A DNA stretch of 64,000 bases from Sternotherus odoratus (GCA_032164245.1 JAVMKO010000006.1:10927001-10991000), one strand, 5' to 3'; shown: positions 12,144 to 24,133, counted from the stretch's first letter. Numbers and translations are program-made. Notes: generated by a model from the sequence alone, not told the origin.

Positions 12144-12545
12144 CAGTGGTTCTCAACCAGGGGTACACATACCCCTGGGGATATGCTGACGTATTCCAGG
12201 AGTACATCAGCTCATCTAGATATTTGCCTAATTTTACAATAGGCTACATAAAAATACTAGCAGTCAGGACAAACTAAAATTTCATACTAACAATGACTTG
12301 TTTATACTGCTCTGTAAACTATATACTGAAATGTAAGTACAATATTTATATTCCAATCAATTTATTTTACAATTATATGGCAAAAATGAGAAAGTAAGCA
12401 ATTGTTCAGTAATAGTATGTTGTCACACTTTTGTATGTTTGTCCCATTTTGTAAGCAAGTCATTTTTAAGTGAGGTGGAACTTGCAGGTACGCAAGAGAA
12501 ATCAGACTCCTGAAAGGGGTACAGTAGTCTGGAAAGGTTCACCTG
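12144..12545. mobile_element. hAT-type MITE, about 400 bp
   Basis: It begins with the classic hAT terminus CAGTGGTTCTCAACCAGGGG at 12144, followed by 'gtacacatacccctgggg'. It ends near 'cctgaaaggggtacagtagt' and 'ggaaaggttc', where the right terminus (expected 'ggttgagaaccactg') is degraded. The interior has no transposase frame. The 8-bp duplication cannot be read because the right end has decayed. Confidence 0.8.
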
Positions 12546-13345
12546 CATTCCGCATGTATTTTGCTGGTAGAATGCTGAAATGCTCCAAGACAGTTGCCAG
12601 CACAGGGAAACCAAGGTGCTGCATAACAATACACACATCAGACAGTTCTGAGATTTCCCCTTTTGGTAATAAGGGTGCATTGGTAAGTGGCTTTCATTAA
12701 TATTGTTGAATTTGCTGCAGAAAACTCAAGAAAAAAGGCCAAATTTTATATTGAGTGACTGGAAAAGGGAGTACACTACATTCATCTGTTGAAAAAAACA
12801 TGATGCCGCCGGATAAAAGGTTTCTGAAGTAGCCTAAGTTACTTGAGTAAAAATAAAAGTAGACAGAGACTTCAGACTTAGAGAGAGCTTCACCCATGCC
12901 AGCATAATTTATGCTTGTTGGAACTATTCCATGAGGTCCTGATCCAGTAAAGCACTTAAACACACGCTTAACTTTAAGCATGTGAGGAATCCCACTCCCT
13001 TCAATAGGACTAGGCCTTAAGTTAAGACATCAGTAGGATTTATCATGCTTAAATTATGCACAGCTCTAAGTGTTTTGCTGAATTGGTGCCTGAGTGCCTG
13101 GCAAACTACGGTATGTGTAGCAACTGGACTAAAATAAACTGCCATTTGTTTTTCAACAACTAAATTTGCTACAGCTATAGTATGCAACAGACTCCTGAAA
13201 CTCAAACCACAATTTGACAAAGAAGTTGCATGGCTAAAATAAATGAGATTTAGAATTACATGGAATTTCAGATTTGTCGTTTTCTGATAAACAGAAACAA
13301 CCTTAGCTGGAGTAGTTGATTTTTATAAAATCACTTGAGATTATC
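12546..13345. other. Stretch with no recognised gene
   Basis: Nothing recognisable. The frames at 12697-12981 and 13017-13220 have no known similarity. Confidence 0.45.
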
Positions 13346-13562
13346 ACAGAATCATGGGACTGAAAGGGACCTTGAGAGGTCACCTAATCCAATCCCCTGC
13401 ACTCATAGCAGGACTACGTATTATTCTAGACCATCCTGACAGGTGTTTGTTTAACCTGCTCTTAAAAATCCCCAATGATGGAGATTCTACAACCTCCCTA
13501 GGCAATTTATTCCAGTGCTTAACCACCTTGACAGGAAGGTTTTTCTAATGTCCAACTGAAAC
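13346..13562 (-). mobile_element. CR1 LINE 3'-end fragment (diverged)
   Basis: The reverse-complement CR1 tail is visible: 'cagaatcatgggactgaaag', 'cacctaatccaatcccctgc', 'ctcttaaaaatccccaatga', then 'ggaaggtttttctaatgtcc'. It is more diverged than the copies at 984 and 58199. The 3' end is at the left, so it sits on the - strand. Confidence 0.85.
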
Positions 13563-15032
13563 CTTTAAGTGAGAATATCTTAATATGGGGAAAGTAGCTG
13601 ACAGTGAGGATGGGAAAGATGTGCACTCTGCCATCATATTTATATCACAGAGAGGCATCAGATATCACACTATTTTTGGAAGGAGCTGGCACATCTTATG
13701 AGCATGGATGGTGTTTACACTAGATCTTGTTAATGCATAACTGTCAAGAAAGTGAAACAGACATAGTGCTTATGCCGCACATCATTCATTCTCTACACTT
13801 TTTAAACCGCATTACTCCAAGGGGCCATTTCCATATACAGAAGAGTCCTAAATACTAAGAGCAATGTCACTACAATGTTAAAGCTGATGTATACAGAAAC
13901 CATAACAAAATGGAGACCAAAGGACATGGAGTCTAAGAGACTTGCTCAATATAATACACCAGGTTCTTGGAGAGCTATGAACAGAATCTGAGTCTTGTTT
14001 CCAAGTTCCCTGTTCTAACCACTAGACAATTCTCTCTACACAGCTCCCTTATCCATATCTACCATACTTAACTCAAGAGTGGTATCATCAGCATTAGGAC
14101 CAAACATAGTCACTAAACTGAAGTGTTCTCAACTTTCTGCTCTATTTGCAGGGAATTGTATTAGCAACAGAAACTGTGAGAATCTGTCCAACCTTATTAG
14201 AGAAGTTAGATACAAAGAAATTATGAAAATCCATTTTTGAATTCACTCGCACACACAAAAAGGCAGTGTTTTCTAAGCTTTAAAGAGTAGACTAAAAAGA
14301 AATCGTGACCATTTTGGAAAAAATTAAGATCAACCTGACAAAGATTATTTAATCTTACTACAGTACATTAAGCACCAGACCATGACCAATGAGTACTTTA
14401 TAATATATCTTTTTACCATTAAGGCTCCATTGTACGCAACTATATATAGGGATACCTCCTGCATCTCCGGGATAGCAATCTGCTTACTCAGGAACTTCCT
14501 CTCGTGCAAGCAACCCATGTAATAATTTTTTATTTTTTTTTTTAATATTACAGTGGCTATCCATCTGAGATCTAAACAACCTTTTTAATATCTGCAAGCA
14601 TTTTGGTGCTTTGTTCCTCAGTTTCTTGAACAATGACTCACTTCTCCAAACTCTTCCAGTCGTCTTCATCTCAGTCATATTTTCTAGGACTTTTTTAATG
14701 ATTTTAGCAGAGTAAAAAAAAATATAAGACTTCCTTGTTGCTTAGATGACAAAGCATAGCTCTTTAAGAGTATTTTAGGTGTTATAGCAGAAATGTGTTT
14801 AGACAAAGCTGCAGATTTACCAGTCGGTTTAATGGTTTTTGATGTCATGGAAGCAAGTGGAGAGTGTGATGGGGATTGGAATACAATGGTTGATCTCTAA
14901 ACATTTTGGGAATTTTATTTAAGGGTTTTTCTAATGAGATTATACCCTTATTCTACCGCTTGTTTGGGGGATATAATCAGAAGAAGAAGGTAGGTATTAA
15001 CTATCAACTTAGGTATGAAAAACACAAGCAAC
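13563..15032. other. Stretch with no recognised gene
   Basis: Nothing recognisable. Confidence 0.45.
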
Positions 15033-15378
15033 TACAGTAGAATCTCAGAGTTAGGAACACCAAAGTTATGAACTGACCAGTGAACCACACACCTCATTTG
15101 GAACCGGAAGTATGCAATCAGACAGCAGTGGAAACAAACAAACAAACAAACAAACAAAAAAAGGCAAATACAGTACAGGGCTGTTAAACGTAAACTACTA
15201 AAAAATAAATAAAGGGAAAGCGGCATTTTCCTTCTGCATAGTAAAAGTTTCAAAGCTGTATTAGTCAAAATGTTCAGTTGTAAATTTTAGGAAGAACAAC
15301 CATAACGTTTAGCTCAGCATTACGAACAACCTCCATTCGCAAAGTTTTTGTAACTCTGATGTTCTAGAATCTACTGTA
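15033..15378. mobile_element. Tc1/mariner-like MITE with TA flanks
   Basis: Left end TACAGTAGAATCTCAGAGTT; right end 'gtaactctgatgttctagaa' running to 'tctactgta'. The ends are inverted copies and both are bounded by TA, the target duplication of the Tc1/mariner superfamily. An (AAAC)n run lies at about 15135-15158. There is no transposase frame; the 78-codon - strand frame here is spurious. Confidence 0.7.
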
Positions 15379-17040
15379 TCTATATACTGTGTATGTGTGT
15401 TATACATACTACCTGCCACTAGTTATCTTGCACGAGGAAAGTAAAATAATGTCTAAAAAGGAAGTATCTGGGACTGTGTGCCTAAATCGTGCAAGATCAG
15501 GACTCAGACTGGACCAGGTCTGGAGCACAGTTTACCCAAAACGATTTGTTTAACTTCATTTTGGTTTAAATAAATGATCACTTCTTTACTAATTGTTAGT
15601 AACTCACAAAAGCAAACCAATTCAGAGCTATGTTCTAATGCTGGTTAGCTAAACTAAACTTGCTGAGAAAAATTTAAAACAACTTAAAACACTTGAAGGA
15701 AAACATCAACCTAGTATGCTGTATGTCAGTTTTAGGCTTCCTGAAAGCATCACTGGCCTCCTTTTCTAGAACATTGAGGCAGGTGGGAAACCCAATCATA
15801 AATATGGTAGCTTGAAATGGATTACACAGTTTGGTAATTTACTACCTAGAGTGTATGTATACTATTGCCCTCTGCTGAATGAAGTGCTCGAGAGCTGTAG
15901 TAGCTTGCACACAAATAAATACTCTCTGTCTAATACTAATACTGCAGTTACAAATTGTCCTTAAGTTCCAGTAGTGGCAGTATGTGTTCTTGGAGCAGAA
16001 TGTCTTGCATTCTATTTTCAGTTATATAACCATGAAGGCTATGTGGCCATGAAACAGGGTATGAATGACAACTGTGAAGTCTGTGCATCCATAGAATTGT
16101 TACACCCTGTCAAACTAAAGATACAGAATATACCTCAGTCAATACTGGGTTGTCACTTGTGATTCAAGTAGCACACAGATTTGCAGTCTGTAATTCTCGC
16201 TGTGATCAGTGATAGATTTTCAAAACACTGCAATTGAAAGAGATTTCCAAGACAGGAGAGTCCTTCCCAAAACATAAAATATTTAACAAAACTGCTTCCA
16301 TAATTGGAGATTTTTGCAATAACTGCAAGCAAGGGAAATGAAAAAAAAAATCTAGCGATGTAATCAACGAAAAATATCATTTTTCATTCTAAATGAAAAC
16401 TGAGAAGACAAAAGGAAGAGAACTGCAAACTTTTAAGTGGTCCTTTGTCCATTTACAAGTCTATTCTCACTCCATGTGATAATAACAACATTGGTGGTAG
16501 AATATATTTCTGTTTGTAAATTCCAAAACACTTTACATCCTGCCTTGATAGGGTGAATACTTTCCATCTTACATTTCATTTTATGCTATATGGGATTAGT
16601 TATTTAGCTGTGAACTAATGAAACAACTCAGTGTTTATGCTTAGTAGACAGGCTGTCAGTGAGCTGAAGCTTTCATCAACAAAGTTCCTTACACTGGAGG
16701 AATGTAAATTCTAAACCTTGCTCAACTTTTTAAATGATAATTTAGAAATATTACTGAAACCATCTGCAACTACAATACCAGTCACAGACCTCACTTGTAG
16801 GAAAAGTTTAATTACTTGTAAGGTGGGTTTATTTTAATGGAATAAAATCAGCTGGAAAGAAACAAGCTCCCTAGTGTGTGTGTTAATAATTGGACCTACA
16901 CGTTCACCCTAATTGCAAGCTCAACTGTAAAAAATAAGTATAAATTTACGAAGTCTCACAATGACCTATAAAAATAAATGTTAATGGAAAAAGGTGCAAA
17001 CTAAAAAGCCTACTAATATAATTCAAGGACTATGTTAAAA
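15379..17040. other. Stretch with no recognised gene
   Basis: Nothing recognisable. Confidence 0.45.
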
Positions 17041-17800
17041 GCATGCCAGGTAAACAAAAAAGTGTGAAACCAAATATCAATAAAACAAAATTGGTGTGTC
17101 AAAAATTAGGCCTAATTGGGGGGCAAAATAGGGAAAGGACAGGCTATTTCACCCAGCACTCCTTTTGGGGTCCACAAAAACAAACACCTGACTCTGCCTT
17201 ACTTAAGAAAAGGAAAGATGCAAGCCTCACTGTCTTGTCTGCCACCCCCATCTTCTCCTGGGACTCTGGACCTTCTACATCAGGATCCCAAAAAATGTCC
17301 TGACTAAATCAGGCCAGAGAGAAGGACCCAGATGACAGTGCCATCACCACCAGCTAAATCCTGAACATTACCTGGCATGTGAGACAACTCCAGCCCATCA
17401 TTACTACCTTCGTCTCTTTTTCCCATAAAAGACAGTTATTATCATCTTTCATAAAATCTACAAGACTATCAAATAATGGGAATGGGCGACAGGGGATAGA
17501 TCACTTGATGATTACCTGTTCTGTTCATTCTTTCTGAAGCACCCAATATTGGCCACTGTCGGAAGACACGATACTGAGCTAGATGGACCTTTGGTCTGAC
17601 CCAGTCTGACCATTCTTATGTTCTTAAAACAATGCCGTTGTTTTTTCCAAAAACTCTCTACAGCCAAAGGGAAAGGGAAAAAAAGATGTTAAAATAGAAG
17701 TCTTATTTTCATTTCATATTTTAGATTTCAAATGCCTTAACTGTTTTCCCTAGTTTTCTCTGTCTTTAATAAATGGTTTAAAAGAATTGTTAATGGTGTT
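17041..17800 (+). repeat. Unclassified interspersed repeat family, copy B, split by a CR1
   Basis: Homologous to copy A (7960-8725): 'ggccagagagaaggaccc', 'ctaaatcctgaacattacct', 'ggcatgtgagac', and the 3' end 'tctttaataaatggtttaaa' then 'ttaatggtg'. A CR1 tail (17477-17627) interrupts it, so the family is older than that CR1 insertion. The two overlapping frames at 17043-17307 are not supported as a gene. Confidence 0.55.
17477..17627 (+). mobile_element. CR1 LINE 3' UTR/tail
   Basis: Sense-strand CR1 3' end: 'atagatcacttgatgattac', 'ggccactgtcggaagacacg', 'gctagatggacctttggtct', ending 'ttcttatgttctta'. Heavily 5'-truncated. It is nested in repeat copy B. Confidence 0.9.
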
Positions 17801-18047
17801 TGCCATGCTATTAATCAGGCTAAGGTCTCTTGTTTAAAACCTTGTTTAAAACCATTTCATGTTGGACATCTTTTGGGTTAACATCTTTGATTCTTGGATC
17901 CTTTATTTCATATAAATTAACATATGTACGTGCCGTACCAGAGTCAAGTTGTCTACAAGACTTATTTTCAATGCAGTGATAGAGAAGCAGGCATGAGTGC
18001 ACCTTTCCAGGACTGTATATGGCGTGGGCATGGCATCTAGAATCTAT
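17801..18047. other. Short stretch with no recognised gene
   Basis: Nothing recognisable. Confidence 0.4.
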
Positions 18048-18120
18048 GTAAGTCTATGTAAAAAGTCTATGTAAAACGGGAACAAAGTCTATGTAAAGTC
18101 TATGTAAAATGGGAACAAAT
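18048..18120. repeat. Degenerate tandem repeat of a GTCTATGTAAA unit
   Basis: Five 'tctatgta' units occur in about 70 bp. Two of them are followed by 'aaaacgggaacaaa' or 'aaaatgggaacaaa', so there is also a higher-order repeat of about 36 bp. Seen directly. Confidence 0.85.
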
Positions 18121-18283
18121 TAGGGTTGCAACACATCTCTGATTTCACTCAGACACATTAATTTACAGATTAAAAAATATCTTTTAGTTTGGGTAGGAGA
18201 AAAAGATAGAAAATCTTTGACTCCCTATTTCAACCTGCCAGAAACTGTTGGTTCACCCAACATTTATTATCTTTAAAAACAAC

Positions 18284-18622
18284 GGTTACTAACCTTTTCT
18301 GTAACTGTTGTTCTTCGAGATGTGTTGCACATGTCCATTCTGATTTAGGCGTGTGTGCGCCCTGAGCGCAGCTATCGGAAATTTTTTCCCTAGTGGCATT
18401 TGTCTGGCTCGGTGCTGTCACATGCTCATAGAACCGGTTTAAGGGGACCCCACCAAGCCCATGCTCCTCAGTTTCTTCTTACCAACCTTTCTGAGAGAGG
18501 GGCCAGTGGACAGGTCTTCGAGTGGACGTGTGCCAGATACGTCAAAGAACAACAGTTACAGAAAGGTTAGTAACCAGTTTTTCTTCTTCGAGTGCTTGCA
18601 CATGTCCTTTCAGATTTAGGTG
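18284..18622. repeat. Inverted plus direct repeats at the DIRS end
   Basis: 18284-18315 and 18545-18575 are near-perfect reverse complements ('ggttactaacctttt' / 'gaaaggttagtaacc'). Adjacent to each arm is a direct repeat: 'ttcttcgagatgtgttgcac' (from 18311) and 'ttcttcgagtgcttgcac' (from 18584), continuing 'atgtcc...gatttagg'. DIRS elements are known for split or inverted termini and an internal complementary region, so this is probably a terminus. Confidence 0.75.
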
Positions 18623-19429
18623 ACTAGCAAGCAGTAGTCTCAGAGGTGAGCTCAAAGATTAAGAACAAGGCAACTATAGAACCCCTCCACCAAAGGGGGC
18701 ATCATCTCTAGCCTGTTGTGTGATAGCATAGTGCGTCGAGAACGTGTGTACTGAGGATCAGGTTGCTGCCCTGCATATGTACTGGATTGGGACCTGAGCT
18801 AGGAAGGCTGCTGAGGAGGCTGGTGAACAGGTCTATGGGGGAAAGACCAATCTGTGGAAAATGCTCATTGCAACTTCTGAGAGTAGGGACCAGTCGTGAT
18901 GAGTCAAGAACCTGCTGAGCCAGTCTGTAAGTTGGTTCCTGGCAGGTAGAAGGCCTCAATTTTAATCAAGTGTCCAATGCAGAATTCCATAGACATGTCA
19001 TTTCCTGACACGGGAAAGAATGAGCTCCTCCCTGTCTGTTGATGTAGTACATGGCCGATGTATTGTTCGTGAGGATCTAGACTGTTGTGTTCGCAATATG
19101 GGGTAAGAATGCCTGGCACGCCAGTCGGACTGCCCTGAGCTCCCTGACATTGATATGAAACAATAGGTCCTCCACAGACAAACAACCCTGGGTCTTGAGC
19201 ATCCCTAGATGGAGACCAAGTGTGCCACTGGCTGAGGTTTTGTGAAGGGAATTCCTTTGCAGATCACTTGAGGATCCAGCCACCATAACAGGGAGCAGGG
19301 AGTAGACCATAGTGAGCCAGGATTGGAATGGTCTGAGTCAGCCTCATGTGATGAATGACATATGTGCACAAAGCTATATGACCGAGAAGGTTCAAACAAA
19401 GCTTGACCATGGTGATTGGTTGAGACTGC

Positions 19430-19531
19430 ATGCAATATACTGACTCTATGATTGCTTGGAAACGACTCACTGGGAGGAGAATGCAATATACTGACTCTAT
19501 GATTGCTTGGAAACGACTCACTGGGAGGAGA
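19430..19531 (-). repeat. Exact 51-bp tandem duplication inside the DIRS RT
   Basis: The unit starting 'atgcaatatactgactctat' occurs at 19430 and again at 19481 without a visible difference. The 51-bp period equals 17 codons, so the - strand frame continues through it and shows the peptide 'LLPVSRFQAIIESVYC' twice. Identity of the two units means the duplication is recent relative to the decay of the element. Confidence 0.9.
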
Positions 19532-20404
19532 GCTCTCGCCAGCTGGGAGTCGAAAAATGCCCCAATAAATTCCATTCTCTGAATGGGTATCAGGGTTGAT
19601 TTCTGAATGTTGATCAAAAGGCCCAATGCCTGGAAGGTTGACTGGATGAGAGCAATGACCGACTGCACTTTCACCTGAGACCTGCCCTTGATGAGCCAGT
19701 CATCTTCTCCTGAGGAAGGCCGCTACATGCATTTGGTGAAGACTCTCGGGGCCACCGAGAGGCCAAACAGCAAGGCCACAAAAAGGTAATGCCTTTGTTT
19801 GCCATGAACCTCGGGATTCTTCTGTGTCTTTGGAAGATTAATATATGAAAGTCTGCATCTTTTAAGTCAAAGGCAGCATACCAATCCCCTGGATCCAGTG
19901 ACAGAATGTTCGACCCCAAGGAGACCATGCAAAACTTCAACCTCTTGAGATAATAGTTGAGTCGACACAGGTCTAAGATGGGTCTGAGACCTGCCTTGGG
20001 TATCAAAACATAATGGGAATAAAACCATTTTCCTCTTAGATGTAGCAGAACCTTCTCCACTGCTCCCATGCTGAGGAGGAATTGAACTTCTTGCACTAGC
20101 AAGGAGTCCCTGAAGAGGGACGGGGAAGGTGGATGGGAAGGTGGGGCTGAAATAAACTGGAGGGTATAATCAAATTCCACTGTGTTTAGAACACAGCGGT
20201 CCGAGGTGACCTGTTTCCAGGCCTCTAGGAAGTGGGAAAGACAGTTGGAAAAAATAGGGATAACTGAATCCAGATCATGAGGAACTGATATGACAACCCC
20301 ATCAAAACGGGTGTTTCGAGGTGTCCAAGGAACGGAGAGGATGTGGGGAATGGGTTTAGCAATTTAGATGGTGGAATACAGAGAGCAGCTGGCCCTAGGA
20401 AACA

Positions 20405-20790
20405 TTTGGCTGCTCCTGTGGTTAAGACACTAGACTGAAACTCAGGATATCTGCATTCAGTTTCCAATTTTGCCACAGACTCTCTGTGAAGCCTTGGGCA
20501 AGTCACTTGGGACCTGAACCAGAGCGCAGACATATTAATAGGACTCTTTCCATAGACTTAATTGGGCTTTGAATCAAGCGCTGACTGTCCCCATGCCTCA
20601 GTTCTACACTTGTAAAATAGAAAACATATGCTTCCTTGCTTCACAGCAAAGTTGTGAGGATAAACTGAAAGCTCTCTGGGGTAGAGACCATCTTTTTGTT
20701 CTGTGTTTGTACAGTGCCTACCACAATCAGGTTCTGTGTGGTCCTTGACTAGGGCGCCTATGCATTATGATAATAAAATAATATTTTTAT
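20405..20790 (+). mobile_element. MIR-like SINE with L2-like tail
   Basis: A tRNA-like head ('gtggttaagacactagactg') is followed by the MIR core phrases 'gccttgggcaagtcactt', 'atgcctcagttctacacttg' and 'gttgtgaggataaactgaaa'. The L2-like tail is 'gaccatctttttgttctgtg' then 'ttgtacagtgcctaccacaa'. About 70 bp between 'gtcacttgggacctg' and 'tgactgtccccatgcctcag' look inserted. Confidence 0.7.
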
Positions 20791-22555
20791 TTATGTATTT
20801 ATAATTTCTTTATAAGGTGATCAGGTATTAGGTTATGGGGGGCCTAGAAAGAGCTGATTATGTTACATTATTGTTAATTTCTGGGTAAATAAAATAAGAT
20901 TACAGGAAGGGGATGGGTTTGGACTCCACTTTTTGTGTTAAGAGTGTCTGAGAGCAGGCTAGGAGAGGAGACAGCGCTTTCTTGGGGGCTGGCTCAAGAC
21001 TATGGAATGAACTCCCACAGGAAATAAGGAGCAGCTTGCTCCAAGTGCAAGGTGTATTTCTTTAACACAAACATATAGTAGCAGGTGTATATGTTATTTT
21101 TTTTAAAATGCACAAAACACTTGCACACAATTTTCCTCCTGGGGAAGAGAATGAGAGAACAAACACATGACAGCTGTTAGTCATATTGCTTAATGCTCTA
21201 GTGGGAAGCACTCGTCCTAGCGTTATAAGCCCAGTACAAGAATCTAGACAGAACAGAATAGAGGCACTCAGATACAAACTCCTTCCCATTACACAATACT
21301 ACAATAACTGGCAACTCAGCAGCTCAGATAGTCTTCTCTTTCACAAAAACGACCCTCTGAATGTAAATCTCTCTTCTAGGACTACTTGTAGATTGATGTT
21401 GCTGATTATCCATTTTACCTGATGATGCTATAGAATTATAACATTAAGATGTTCCTCAATTAATAATTAATAATTTCATATTATTATGTGTAAGTCTATC
21501 TGGAATTAATTAGTAATGTTAAATTAGTTTTTGTTTTTCTTGTTTAATTTACTTTTTTTTAGAATACATTTAAAAATATTTTTATAAACATAGACTAACA
21601 TTTACAAATGAAAATCACCTGCTAAGGACAACTTTAAATGTATAGTATACTATGTAAGGCTGACAATAGCTATACATTTGTTTATGTCTGCACACCCATT
21701 AACACACCCATACAATGAACATTTTTGTCTGGCCAACAGCAAAACAATCAACACTCCTCTTGCAGTGACACCAACCTCTCATCTTTGTTTCTTTCATACC
21801 TAAGGCCTGATCCAGCTAACTCTTATTCGTGGGATGAAAAGACAGGCAGGAATCAATAGCTTAAGAAGTGCAGACTATGGCTATCAACGTCTTACATTTA
21901 GAAAGACCGATAACAGCGTAAATTTAGAGTAGCCAATAGCCATCTTTTCTTCATCATGTAATTTCATAACAGACTTAAGAAGTCTGCAGGATATGCATGC
22001 AGAATTCTTAAATTTTAGGAAAACACTGTACCAGTACAGGTACCAATGTATGAAACCAGTTACAAGTATTTGATTTGTCAAATGGCTAAAACTGAGTCTT
22101 TTTATGTGAATGTTATAATTTCATGATATGGGCCTAGGAGGTTTGCATATATAGATACATTAGCTCTGTACATACAGATACTTGAATTGAAATGTCACAT
22201 CAATTAGATTTGTGGTTAGATACTACACTGATAAGTGCCTTAGAAAAACCTATAGAGAGATGAACACATGGAGTCTTAATGAAGAATGGAGAATGATGGT
22301 CTTTAGTATGCTGCTTGTCTACTAAGGATTTTATACAATATTTGTCAAGTGGATGGTGGATAGGCGTAAAAAAAATACTCATCACATCCACTTTGGAGAT
22401 GAAAGAAAAGCATCGACAGGTCAAATGGAAGTGTTTGGATGGATGGATAAAGTTGTTTCAAAGACCCCTCTCTGTTCTATCTCCCACATAATTACTGCTG
22501 GGGCAGAGTTAAAGTTATCTTGGTGTTGCACAGCCAAAAATGCCCAGTGAATAGA
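20791..22555. other. Stretch with no recognised gene
   Basis: AT-rich DNA (notably 21430-21600). Nothing recognisable was found. Confidence 0.45.
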
Positions 22556-22890
22556 TCAGAGGTGTAGCCGTGTTAGTCTGGATCTGCAAAAGCGACAAAG
22601 TCTTGCAGCACCTTATAGACTAACAGATTTTAGGGATCAAGCTTTCGTGGGTTAAGACCCACTTCATCAGATGAATGTTGTGGAAATTTCCAGAGGCAGG
22701 CATAAATATGCAGGCAAGAAAGCAAGGTAAATTCAATCAGTGGGGGTGGTGAAGCCCACTTTCAGCAGGTGATCTGGAGGTGTGAACGCCCAGAGAGGAG
22801 AAGCTGCTTTTGTAATTGGTGAGCCATTCACAGCTAATGTTAAGTCCACACCTAAGAGTGTCGAATTTGCAGATGAACTGGAGCAGTGAA
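22556..22890 (+). repeat. Dispersed repeat with the 'gtagccgtgttagtctg' signature
   Basis: The block starts 'gtgtagccgtgttagtctgg', continues 'gcaccttatagactaacaga', 'caagctttcgtgggttaaga', 'cccacttcatcagatgaatg', 'cataaatatgcaggcaagaa' and 'ggtgtgaacgcccagagagg'. I recognise this as a widespread sauropsid repeat but cannot name its class with confidence. It is the same family as the foldback copy at 10985. Confidence 0.75.
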
Positions 22891-23504
22891 TAGATGTGTA
22901 TTTATCAATAGTGTGTTACAGTTGGGAAAGAGTTATATAATTATTAACCTTAGCTGATGAATTCCAGAGTTTAATATTTGCAGTGATGAATAATATTGGA
23001 ACTTACAAGTCACAACTTAACTGTTAGTTAACTAATGTTTTCTTTGGGAATGCCTATGATTTTGGTAGTAGTAACTAATGTATCTGAAAATAGCAACAGT
23101 GATTTTTTAAAAAACATAACTTGATGGGGTAAGGAGACAGTTGGAGTATGTAGATCAGCAAGGTGTCTGGCCCCCCAATCTGTTTGTATCCATCTCTTGT
23201 CTTATCTTATGGTATGAACATTGTAGCAGTGACCATCTTTGTTATGCAGCTTGTATAGTCCTTAGTACAGGTCTGCTCAGGCCTAATGTTAAAGCCTGAT
23301 CCAGACCCAGCCCAGACCTGAGCACAGCTGATCCAAATTCCAGCCAAGAGTATCAAGTTATTTTCAGAGCTGACCTGACCCGGACACTTCCCCAGGGTGA
23401 AAGTAACTTAAAGGAATTACCCATACGCTGGAGTCCTGAGCAGAGGTGGGGCCTCAAGAGGAAGGGGTGGGCTTCAACTAGAAGAGCTGGGGCCTTTAGA
23501 GCCC
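22891..23504. other. Stretch with no recognised gene
   Basis: A stretch near 23210-23275 resembles an L2/MIR tail ('gaccatctttgttatgcagc', 'agtccttagtaca'). Nothing else was recognised. Confidence 0.4.
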
Positions 23505-23735
23505 TGGGCCCTTTAAATTGAGATTTAAAGGGCCCAGGACTCGGCTATGGTAGTGGCAGTTGGGAGCCCGGGGACCTTTAAATCACTGCCAGAGCCCTGC
23601 TGCCGCTGCTTATCCCAGGGCTCTGGCAGTGAGGCTCGGGCGGCAATTTAAAGGGCCCAGCGCTCCTGCAGCTGCTACTCCCCTGGGCCCTTTAAATCAC
23701 GGTCTGAACCCCCAGACCCTTTAAATTGCCACCTG
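23505..23735. repeat. Cluster of TTTAAA-centred palindromic motifs in a GC-rich repeat
   Basis: The motif 'gggccctttaaat', its complement 'atttaaagggccc', or a close variant occurs six to seven times in about 230 bp. They are often paired head to head, as in 'ccctttaaattgagattt' followed by 'aaagggcccagg'. The flank reads 'ccacaccggaccatacca', which resembles a dispersed turtle repeat. The boundaries are approximate. Confidence 0.6.
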
Positions 23736-24133
23736 AGGAAGCCGGTCCAGTATAGCACACTGGCTCTTGATGTTACACCACACCGGACCATACCAGCTTA
23801 CTTGTACCTCTGTACTTCCCCCCAAACCAGCTACCTGTACTCCAAATACATCTCTGGCCCCTGCCTGCCCATGGGGCTGGCATGACAGCACCTGCGTGGC
23901 CATTGCTGTCACCTCACTGTAGAACAAGAGACATTGTGACTCTTTGGCAAGCTAACTCCACAACGCACACAGCACAGTGAGATGGTGGTGGCCAGCAAAA
24001 GCAGGGCACACAATTGCCACCATACCGACCTCCTGGGAAGGAAGAGAAGATCAGAGCCAACCTGAGACTGAGAAGGCTGGGTTCTTTTCAGAGCTGGCCC
24101 AATCCCTGTAGTCAGGATGCAATACTCAAGTGC

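Larger units (their letters stand above)
18280..20340 (-). pseudogene. Broken DIRS-type retrotransposon (reverse transcriptase plus RNase H)
   Basis: On the - strand, 20330-19680 encodes an RT: 'FLEAWKQVTSDR', 'EVQFLLSMGAVEKV', 'GKWFYSHYVLIPK', 'RPILDLCRLN' and 'AFDLKDADFHI'. After a frameshift comes 'EDDWLIKG' (about 19695), which corresponds to the YxDD catalytic box with its first residue altered. Next is a thumb/connection region, then RNase H pieces ('HINVRELRAVRLACQAF', about 19170-19120) and 'AFYLPGTN' (about 18930). This order and wording match DIRS elements of turtles and other vertebrates. At least three frameshifts and several stops make it dead. No tyrosine recombinase was recognised. 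The 18.3-18.6 kb end carries inverted and direct repeats, annotated separately. Confidence 0.85.
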
